Source of the DNA: Hippophae tibetana
Lineage: Eukaryota; Streptophyta; Magnoliopsida; Rosales; Elaeagnaceae
Assembly: GCA_037013495.1 (NCBI GenBank)
Contig: JAZDXN010000030.1
Location: forward strand, 2,170,001 to 2,234,000
DNA length: 64,000 nucleotides
Direction: 5' to 3'
Under the pieces are notes generated by a model. That model saw only the letters and a list, made by a program, of their open reading frames with translations, did no database searches and had not been told where the DNA came from. The position numbers and the translations under genes were made by a program. Positions 53,401 through 64,000 of this stretch are shown here, piece by piece; position 1 is the stretch's first letter, and the number at the start of each line of letters is the position of its first letter.

Positions 53401-56400
53401 ATCATATTATGAGGTAATAAATATTTTACATATTTTGTTAATATTTCTTTGAAGTCTTACTTTTATAATTAGGAATATGTCTAACAATTCTACAAACATA
53501 AATACGTATTGCCAAAATTCATAAATTATCTCGATACAAAAATTCCTCGTTTGCATGCAAACATTCAAACAATAAATTTGTATTGTATATAAGATCTCCA
53601 AATATAAGTATATTATCTTTTACAAGTTCAATATGATGTGTTACCATTATTCTCCCTACAAACAGCTTCTATATATAGGTTGATATAACTGAAAATCATT
53701 TTTTTTGCCAACTAATTTAGAGTAAAATAAATTGGTTTAATGTAATTTTCTCTGCCAAATGTCTTATTTTGTTTTGCAAAAATTAAAATATGTTAAAGTT
53801 ATATAAAATAAATAAACTCACTTTTACTATTTTATAATAAATGTATTAAAAATGTTATAAATAAATAAATAATACATAAATTTTTTCCTTTATTTGAAAT
53901 AAATCATATTAAATAAAATTACATATAAGTAGATACTATAAATATATATAATAGATTGAATGAAATCATTATTTACGAATTAAAAAAAGCTATTAGGGGT
54001 TGAAATATCATACATTCCACATGTATATTAAAAGTAGGAGAAATTGGAAAACCAAGATTAAGAGACAGGGGAATTACCTTTTGTGGTGTCGATACCCTAG
54101 ACATGATCGTGCAATATCCAACAAAATTATGCACGTAATTGTTAAACTTATAAAAATAACAGTAGATTATAATTTATACATACGTAATTTTGGTATCATA
54201 TTATGAGCTAATAAATATTTTACATATTTTGTAAATATTTCTTTCAACTCTTACTTTTATAATTAGGAATATGTCTAACAATTCTACAAACATAAATACG
54301 GATTGCCAAAATTCATAAATTAACTCGATACAAAAATTCCTCGTTTGCATGCAAACATTCAAACAATAAATTTGTATTGTATATAAGATCTCCAAATATA
54401 ACTATATTATCTTCTACAAGTTCCATATGATGTGTTACCATTATTCTCCCTATAAACAGCTTCTATATATAGGTTCATATACCTGAAAATCATTTTTTTT
54501 GCCAACTAATTCAGAGTAAAATAAATTGGTTTAATGTAATTTTCTCTACCAAATGTCTTATTTTGTTTTGCAAAAATTAAAATATGTTAAAGTTATATAA
54601 AATAAATAAACTCACTTTTACTATTTTATAATAAATGTATAAAAAATGTTATAAATAAATAAATAATACATAAATTTTTTCCTTTATTTGAAATAAATCA
54701 TATTAAATAAAATTACATATAAGTAGATACTATAAATATATATATTAGATTGAATGAAATCATTATTTACCAATTAAAAAAAGCTATTAGTGGTTGAAAT
54801 ATCATACATTCCACATGTATCTTAAAAGTGTGAGAAATTGGAATACCAAGATTAAGAGACCGGGGGATTACCCTTTGTGGTGTCGATACCCTAGACATGA
54901 TCGTGCAATATCCAACAAAATTATGCACGTAATTGTTAAACTTATACAAATAACAGTAGATTATAATTTATACATACGTAATTTTGGTATCATATTATGA
55001 GGTAATAAATATTTTACATATTTTGTTAATATTTCTTTGAAGTCTTACTTTTATAATTAGGAATATGTCTAACAATTCTACAAACATAAATACGTATTGC
55101 CAAAATTCATAAATTATCCCGATACAAAAATTCCTCGTTTGCATGCAAACATTCAAACAATAAATTTGTATTGTATATAAGATCTCCAAATATAAGTATA
55201 TTATCTTCTACAAGTTCAATATGATGTGTTACCATTATTCTCCCTACAAACAGCTTCTATATATAGGTTGATATAACTGAAAATCATTTTTTTTGCCAAC
55301 TAATTTAGAGTAAAATAAATTGGTTTAATGTAATTTTCTCTGCCAAATGTCTTATTTTGTTTTGCAAAAATTAAAATATGTTAAAGTTATATAAAATAAA
55401 TAAACTCACTTTTACTATTTTATAATAAATGTATTAAAAATGTTATAAATAAATAAATAATACATAAAGTTTTTCCTTTATTTGAAATAAATCATATTAA
55501 ATAAAATCATATATAAGTAGATACTATAAATATATATAATAGATTGAATGAAATCATTATTTACCAATTAAAAAAAGCTATTAGGGGTTGAAATATCATA
55601 CATTCCACATGTATATTAAAAGTAGGAGAAATTGGAAAACCAAGATTAAGAGACAGGGGGATTACCCTTTGTGGTGTCGATACCCTAGACATGATCGTGC
55701 AATGTCCAACAAAATTATGCACGTAATTGTTAAACTTATAAAAATAACAGTAGATTATAATTTATACATACGTAATTTTGGTATCATATTATGAGCTAAT
55801 AAATATTTTACATATTTTGTAAATATTTCTTTCAAGTCTTACTTTTATAATTAGGAATATGTCTAACAATTCTACAAACATAAATACGGATTGCCAAAAT
55901 TCATAAATTAACTCGATACAAAAATTCCTCGTTTGCATGCAAACATTCAAACAATAAATTTGTATTGTATATAAGATCTCCAAATATAACTATATTATCT
56001 TCTACAAGTTCCATATGATGTGTTACCATTATTCTCCCTATAAACAGCTTCTATATATAGGTTAATATACCTGAAAATCATGTTTTTTGCCAACTAATTC
56101 AGAGTAAAATAAATTGGTTTAATGTAATTTTCTCTACCAAATGTCTTATTTTGTTTTGCAAAAATTAAAATATGTTAAAGTTATATAAAATAAATAAACT
56201 GACTTTTACTATTTTATAATAAATGTATAAAAAATGTTATAAATAAATAAATAATACATAAATTTTTTCCTTTATTTGAAATAAATCATATTACATAAAA
56301 TTACATATAAGTAGATACTATAAATATATATATTAGATTGACTGAAATCATTATTTACCAATTAAAAAAAGCTATTAGTGGTTGAAATATCATACATTCC

Positions 56401-58961
56401 ACATGTATCTCAAAAGTAGGAGAAATTGGAAAACCAAGATTAAGAGACAGGGGAATTACCTTTTGTGGTGTCGATACCCTAGACATGATCGTGCAATATC
56501 CAACAAAATTATGCACGTAATTGTTAAACTTATACAAATAACAGTAGATTATAATTTATACATACGTAATTTTGGTATCATATTATGAGCTAATAAATAT
56601 TTTACATATTTTGTTAATATTTCTTTGAAGTCTTACTTTTATCATTAGAAATATGTCAAACAATTCTACAAACATAAATAGGGATTGCCAAAATTCATAA
56701 ATTATCTCGATACAAAAATTCCTCGTTTGCATGCAAACATTCAAACAATAAATTTGTATTGTATATAAGATCTCCAAATAATACTATATTATCTTCGACA
56801 AGTTCAATATGAAATGTTACCATTATTCTCCCTTCGAACAGCTTCTATATATAGGTTAATATAAGTGAAAATCATTTTTTTTCGCGAGTAATTCAGAGTA
56901 AAATAAATTGGTTTAATGTAATTTTCTCTACCAAATATGTTATTTTGTTTTGCAAAAATTAAAATATGTTAAAGTTATATAAAATAAATAAAATCACTTT
57001 TACTATTTTATAATAAATGTATAAAAAATGTTATAAATAAATAAATAATACATAAATTTTTTTTCCTTTATTTGAAATAAATAATATTAAATAAAATCAT
57101 ATATAAGTAGATACTATAAATATATATATTAGATTGAATGAAATCATTATTTACCAATTAAAAAAAGCTATTAGTGGTTGAAATATCATACATTCCACAT
57201 GTATCTCAAAAGTAGGAGAAATTGGAAAACCAAGATTAAGAGACAAGGGAATTACCTTTTGTGGTGTCGATACCCCAGACATGATCGTGCAATATCCAAA
57301 AATATTATGCACGTAATTGTTAAACTTATACAAATAACAGTAAATTATAATTTATACATACGTAATTTCGGTATCATATTATGAGCTAATAAATATTTTA
57401 CATATTTTGTTAATATTTCTTTGAAGTCTTACTTTTATAATTAGGAATATGTCTAACAATTCTACAAACATAAATACGGATTGCCAAAATTCATAAATTA
57501 TCTCGATACAAAAATTCCTCGTTTGCATGCAAACATTCAAACAATAAATTTGTATTGTATATAAGATCTCCAAATATAACTATATTATCTTCTACAAGTT
57601 CAATATGATGTGTTACCATTATTCTCCCTACAAACAGCTTCTATATAGAGGTTAATATAACTGAAAATCATTTTTTTTGCGAACTAATTCAGAGTAAAAT
57701 AAATTGGTTTAATGTAATTTTCTCTACCAAATGTGTTATTTTGTTTTGCAAAAATTAAAATATGTTAAATTTATATAAAATAAATAAACTCACTTTTACT
57801 ATTTTATAATAAATGTATTAAAAATGTGATAAATAAATAAATAATACAAAAAGTGTTTCCTTTATGTGAAATAAATCATATTAAATAAAATCATATATAA
57901 GTAGATACTATAAATATATATATTAGATTGAATAAAATCATTATTTACCAATTAAAAAAAGCTATTAGTCGTTGAAATATCATACATTCCACATGTATCT
58001 TAAAAGTAGGAGAAATTGGAAAACCAAGATTAAGAGACAAGGGGATTACCCTTTGTGGTGTCGATACCCAAGACATGATCGTGCAATGTCCAACAAAATT
58101 ATGCACATAATTGTTAAACTTATAAAAATAACAGAAGATTATAATTTATACATACGTAATTTTGGTATCATATTATGAGCTAATAAATATTTTACATATT
58201 TTTTTTAATATTTCTTTGAAGTCTTACTTTTATAATTAGGAATATATCTAACAATTCTACAAACATAAATACGGATTACCAAAATTCATAAATTAACTCG
58301 ATACAAAAATTTCTCATTTGCATGCAAACATTCAAACAATAAATTTGTATTGTATATAAGATCTCCAAATATAACTATATTATCTTCTACAAGTTCAATA
58401 TGATGTGTTACCATTATTCTCCCTACAAACAGCTTCTATATATAGGTTAATATAACTGAAAATCAATTTTTTTTGCCAACTAAATGAGAGTAAAATAAAT
58501 TGGTTTAATGTAATTTTCTCTACCAAATGTCTTATTTTGTTTTGCAAAAATTAAAATATGTTAAAGTTATATAAAATAAATAAACTCACTTTTACTAGTT
58601 TATAATAAATGTATAAAAAATGTTATAAATAAATAAATAATACATAAAGTTTTTCCATTATTTGAAATAAATCATTTTAAATAAAATCAGATATAAGTAG
58701 ATACTATAAATATATATATTAGATTGAATGAAATCATTATTTACCAATTAAAAAAAGCTATTAGTGTTTGAAATATCATACATTCCACATGTATCTTAAA
58801 AGTAGGAGAAATTGGAGAACCAAGATTAAGAGACAGGGGGATTACCCTTTGTGGTGTCGATATCCTAGACATGATCGTGCAATATCCAACAAAATTATGC
58901 ACGTAATTGTTAAACTTATACAAATAAAGTAGATTATAATTTATACATACATAATTTCGGT
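53401..58961. repeat. Seven-monomer higher-order unit, copy 2 (5561 bp)
   Basis: Monomers 53973, 54767, 55561, 56355, 57151, 57945 and part of 58741 match 48412 to 53180 one for one. I noticed more differences than in the much longer 16.7-kb pair: tatcccgat at 55117, ttacataaaatt at 56291, aatagggat near 56678, ataagtgaaaatc near 56862, atacaaaaag near 57845, and tttacatatt near 57390 against tttaaatatt in copy 1. This duplication therefore looks older than the 16.7-kb one. Confidence 0.88.
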
Positions 58962-61900
58962 ATCATATTATGAGCTAATAAATATTTTACATATTTTGTT
59001 AATATTTCTTTGAAGTCTTACTTTTATAATTAGGAATATGTCTAACAATTCTACAAACATAAATACGGATTGCCAAAATTCATAAATTATCTCGATACAA
59101 AAATTCCTCGTTTGCATGCAAACATTCAAACAATAAATTTGTATTGTATATAAGATCTCCAAATATAACTATATTATCTTCTACAAGTTCAATATGATGT
59201 GTTACCATTATTCTCCCTACAAACAGCTTCTATATATAGGTTAATATAACTGAAAATCAATTTTTTTTGCCAACTAAATGAGAGTAAAATAAATTGGTTT
59301 AATGTAATTTTCTCTACCAAATGTCTTATTTTGTTTTGCAAAAATTAAAATATGTTAAAGTTATATAAAATAAATAAACTCACTTTTACTAGTTTATAAT
59401 AAATGTATAAAAAATGTTATAAATAAATATATAATACATAAATTGGTTCCTTTATTTGAAATAAATAATATTAAATAAAATCATATATAAGTAGATACTA
59501 TAAATATATATATTAGATTGAATGAAATCATTATTTACCAATTAAAAAAAGCTATTAGTGGTTGAAATATCATACATTCCACATGTATCTTAAAAGTAGG
59601 AGAAATTGGAAAACCAAGATTAAGTGAGAGGGGGATTACCCTTTGTGGTGTCGATACCCTAGACATGATCGTGCAATATCCAACAAAATTATGCACGTAA
59701 TTGTTAAACTTATACAAATAACAGTAGATTATAATTTATACATACATAATTTTGTTATCATATTATTAGCTAATAAATATTTTTATTTATTTTGTTAATA
59801 TTTCTTTGAAGTCTTACTTTTATAATTAGGAATATGTCTAACAATTCTACAAACATAAATACGGATTGCCAAAATTCATAAATTATCTCGATACAAAAAT
59901 TCCTCGTTTGCATGCAAACATTCAAACAATAAATTTGTATTGTATATAAGATCTCCAAATATAACTATATTATCTTCTACAAGTTCAATATGATGTGTTA
60001 CCATTATTCTCCCTACAAACAGCTTCTATATATAGGTTGATATAACTGAAAATCATTTTTTTTGCCAACTAATTTAGAGTAAAATAAATTGGTTTAATGT
60101 AATTTTTTCTACCAAATGTCTTATTTTGTTTTGCAAAAATTAAAATATGTTAAAGTTATATAAAATAAATAAACTCACTTTTACAATTTCATAATAAATG
60201 TATTAAAAATGTTATAAATAAATAAATAATACATAAATTTTTTCCTTTATTTGAAATACATCATATTAAATAAAATCAGATATAAGTACATACTATAAAT
60301 ATATATATTAGATTGAATGAAATCATTATTTACCAACTAAAAAAAGCTATTAGTGGTTGAAATATCATACATTCCACATGTATCTTAAAAGTAGGAGAAA
60401 TTGGAGAACCAAGATTATGAGACAGGGGGATTACCCTTTGTGGTGTCGATATCCTAGACATGATCGTGCAATATCCAACAAAATTATGCACGTAATTGTT
60501 AAACTTATACAAATAAAGTAGATTATAATTTATACATACATAATTTTGGTATCATATTATGAGCTAATAAATATTTTACATATTTTGTTAATATTTCTTT
60601 GAAGTCTTACTTTTATAATTAGGAATATGTCTAACAATTCTACAAACATAAATACGGATTGCCAAAATTCATAAATTAACTCGATACAAAAGTTCCTGGT
60701 TTGCATGCAAACATTCAAACAATAAATTTGTATTGTATATAAGATCTCCAAATATAACTATATTATCTTCTACAAGTTCAATATGATGTGTTACCATTAT
60801 TCTCCCTACAAACAGCTTCTATATATAGGTTAATATAACTGAAAATCATTTTTTTTGCCAACTAATTCAGAGTAAAATAAATTGGTTTAATGTAATTTTC
60901 TCTACCAAATGTCTTATTTTGTTTTTCAAAAATTAAAATATGTTAAAGTTATATAAAATAAATAAACTCACTTTTACTATATTATAATAAATGTATTAAA
61001 AATGTTATAAATAAATAAATAATACATAACTTTTTTCCTTTATTTGAAATAAATCATATTAAATAAAATCATATATAAGTAGATACTATAAATATATATA
61101 TTAGATTGAATGAAATCATTATTTACCAATTAAAAAAAGCTATTAGTGGTTGAAATATCATACATTCCACATGTATCTTAAAATTAGGAGAAATTGGAAA
61201 ACCAAGATTAAGAGACAGGGGGATTACCCTTTGTGGTGTCGATACCCTAGACATGATCGTGCAATATCTAACAAAATTATGCACGTAATTGTTAAACTTA
61301 TACAAATAACAGTAGATTATAATTTATACCTACGTAATTTTGGTATCATATTATGAGCTAATAAATATTTTACATATTTTGTTAATATTTCTTTGAAGTC
61401 TTAATTTTATAATTAGGAATATTTCTAACAATTCTACAAACATAAATACGGATTGCCAAAATTCATAAATTATCTCGATACAAAAATTCCTCGTTTGCAT
61501 GCAAACATTCAAACAATAAATTTGTATTGTATATAAGATCTCCAAATATTACTATATTATCTTCGATAAGTTCAATATCAAAATGTTACCATTATTCTCC
61601 CTACAAACAGCTTCTATATATAGGTTAATATAACTGAAAATCAATTTTTTTTGCCAACTAAATGAGAGTAAAATAAATTGGTTTAATGTAATTTTCTCTA
61701 CCAAATGTCTTATTTTGTTTTGCAAAAATTAAAATATGTTAAAGTTATATAAAATAAATAAACTCACTTTTACTAGTTTATAATAAATGTATAAAAAATG
61801 TTAGAAATAAATAAATAATACATAAATTTTTTCCTTTATTTGAAATAAATCATATTAAATAAAATCACATATAAGTATATACTATAAATATATATATTAG

Positions 61901-64000
61901 ATTGAATGAAATCATTATTTACCAATTAAAAAATGCTATCAGTCGTTGAAATATCATACATTCCACATGTATCTTAAAAGTAGGAGAAATTGGAAAACCA
62001 AGATTAAGAGACAGGGGGATTACCCTTTGTGGTGTCGATACCCTAGACATGATCGTGCAATATCCAACAAAATTATGCACGTAATTGTTAAAATTATACA
62101 AATAAGAGAAGATTATAATTTATACATACGTAATTTTGGTATAATATTATGAGCTAATAAATACTTTACATATTTTGTTAATATTTCTTTGAAGTCTTAC
62201 TTTTATAATTAGGAATATGTCTAACAATTCTACAAACATAAATACGGATTGCCAAAATTCATAAATTATCTCGATACAAAAATTCCTCATTTGCATGCAA
62301 ACATTCAAACAATAAATTTGTATTGTATATAAGATCTCCAAATATAACTATATTATCTTCTACAAGTTCAATATGATGTGTTACCATTATTCTCCCTACA
62401 AACAGCTTCTATATATAGGTTAATATAACTGAAAATCATTTTTTTTGCCAACTAATTCAGAGTAAAATAAATTGGTTTAATGTAATTTTCTCTACCAAAT
62501 GTCTTATTTTGTTTTGCAAAAATTAAAATATGTTAAAGTTATATAAAATAAATAAACTCACTTTTACTATATTATAATAAATGTATTAAAAATGTTATAA
62601 ATAAATAAATAATACATAACTTTTTTCCTTTATTTGAAATAAATCATATTAAATAAAATCAAATATAAGTAGAGACTATAAATATATATATTAGATTGAA
62701 TGAAATCATTATTTACCAATTAAAAAAAGCTATTAGTGGTTGAAATATCATACATTCCACATGTATCTTAAAAGTAGGAGAAATTGGAAAACCAAGATTA
62801 AGAGACGGGGGGATTACCCTTTGTGGTGTCGATACCCTAGACATGATCGTGCAATATCCAACAAAATTATGCACGTAATTGTTAAACTTATACAAATAAC
62901 AGTAGATTATAATTTATACATACGTAATTTTGGTATCATATTATGAGCAAATAAATATTTTACATATTTTGTTAATATTTCTTTGAAGTCTTACTTTTAT
63001 AATTAGGAATATGTCTAACAATTCTACAAACATAAATACGGATTGCCAAAATTCATAAATTATCTCGATACAAAAATTCCTCGTTTGCATGCAAACATTC
63101 AAACAATAAATTTGTATTGTATATAAGATCACCAAATATATCTATATTACCTTCTACAAGTTCAATATGATGTGTTACCATTATTCTCCCTACAAACAGC
63201 TTCTATATATAGGTTAATATAACTGAAAATCTTTTTTTTTGGCGAATAATTCAGAGTAAAATAAATTGGTTTAATGTAATTTTCTCTACCAAATGTCTTA
63301 TTTTGTTTTGCAAAAATTAAAATATGTGAAAGTTATATAAAATAAATAAACTCACTTTTACTATTTTATAATAAATGTATTAAAAATGTTATAAATAAAT
63401 AAATAATACATAAAGTTTTTCCTTTATGTGAAATAAATCATATTAAATAAAATCACATATAAGTAGATACTATAAATATATATATTAGATTGAATGAAAT
63501 CATTATTTACCAATTAAAAAAAGCTATTAGTGGATGAAACATCATACATTCCACATGTATCTTAAAAGTAGGAGAAATTGGAAAACCGAGATTAAGAGAC
63601 AGGGGATTAGTCTTTGTGGTGTCGATACCCTAGACATGATCATGCAATAATCAACAAAATTATGCACGTAATTGTTAAACTTATACAAATAACAGTAGAT
63701 TATAATTTATACATACGTAATTTTGGTATCATATTATGAGCTAATAAATATTTTACATATTTTGTTAATATTTCTTTGAAGTCTTACTTTTATAATTAGG
63801 AATATGTCTAACAATTCTACAAACATAAATACGGATTGCCAAAATTCATAAATTATCTCGATACAAAAATTCCTCGTTTGCATGCAAACATTCAAACAAT
63901 AAATTTGTATTGTATATAAGATCACCAAATATATCTATATTACCTTCTACAAGTTCAATATGATGTGTTACCATTATTCTCCCTACAAACAGCTTCTATA
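58962..64000. repeat. Right-hand heterogeneous monomers
   Basis: Monomers start at 59535, 60330, 61123, 61919, 62713 and 63507 (the last cut at the window edge). No higher-order period is obvious, and most copies carry private changes: aagtgagaggggg and tattattagct at 59535, agattatgagac and gttcctggtttg at 60330, tcgataagttcaatatcaaa at 61123, ctatcagtcg and taatattatgagc at 61919. The last two share agatcaccaaatatatc and attaccttc, so they are close sisters. Less homogenisation here suggests an older part of the array or proximity to its edge, but no edge is reached. Confidence 0.8.

Larger units (their letters stand above)
1..64000. repeat. Tandem satellite array, monomer about 794-796 bp, about 80.5 copies
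   Basis: The same A+T-rich unit recurs head to tail in one orientation across the window, with no interruption by other DNA. Phased at the motif ttaccaattaa, complete monomers start at 766, 1561, 2355, 3149 and so on to 62713, and the last, partial one at 63507. The 79 complete copies fill 62741 bp, a mean of 794.2 bp; lengths are 792-796 except one of 782. Class starts: A 766, 3149, 7915, 15059, 19824, 24589, 30146; B 3944, 6326, 20619, 23000; C 1561, 2355, 4739, 5532, 7121, 18237, 21414, 22207, 23795, 33324, 38884; D 8709, 25383; E 9504, 11091, 12678, 26178, 27765; F 10297, 11884, 13471, 26971, 28558; G 14265, 15854, 16648, 29352, 30941, 31735, 34910, 36499, 40471; H 17442, 19029, 32529, 34116, 35704, 38089, 39677; I 37295, 41267, 42856 to 47618. 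The rest are mixed (J). I do not recognise the satellite family. Confidence 0.98.

Noticed and set aside
1-64000. CRISPR array or other microbial repeat system
   Set aside because: The repeats are about 794 bp with no unique spacers and no cas-like genes; this is satellite DNA.

Overview
The whole 64-kb window is one uninterrupted tandem satellite array. I see about 80.5 head-to-tail copies of a monomer of roughly 794-796 bp: 79 complete copies from 766 to 63506, a partial copy at each end, and no flanking unique sequence. I find no convincing protein gene, rRNA, tRNA, CRISPR array, inserted transposon or microbial operon. The DNA is strongly A+T rich, with (ATAA)n, (TA)n and poly-T tracts and a slightly GC-richer core of about 80 bp in each copy. 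This points to eukaryotic constitutive heterochromatin, perhaps of a plant, but the kingdom cannot be proved from this sequence.

Phasing every copy at the shared motif ttaccaattaa, the monomers sort by diagnostic variants into nine recurring classes (A to I here) plus a mixed group J. Their order is not random. From about 2841 to 34602 there is a recent tandem duplication of a 21-monomer block: copy 1 is A B C C B C A D E F E F E F G A G G H C H, and copy 2 is the same minus one E-F dimer (19 monomers). From about 35.2 to 41.5 kb a 5-monomer block of 3972 bp occurs as one full and one partial copy. From 42.9 to 48.4 kb a single 796-bp class I monomer has been amplified about seven times. From about 47.84 to 58.96 kb a 7-monomer block of 5561 bp is duplicated in tandem. 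The last 5 kb holds more individual monomers with private changes.

Nested duplication at several scales (2, 3, 5, 7 and about 21 monomers), with junctions inside monomers at equivalent phase, is what repeated unequal crossing-over produces. Two chimaeric monomers (11091-11883 and 19029-19823) show this directly. Each monomer also carries a 14-bp perfect palindrome, a TATA-like box, a 42-codon ATG-started minus-strand reading frame, and a short stretch resembling a plant retrotransposon primer-binding site. These are the most interesting small-scale features, but none is evidence of a functioning gene. By eye I see no previously undescribed gene system here; the notable content is a readable record of satellite evolution.
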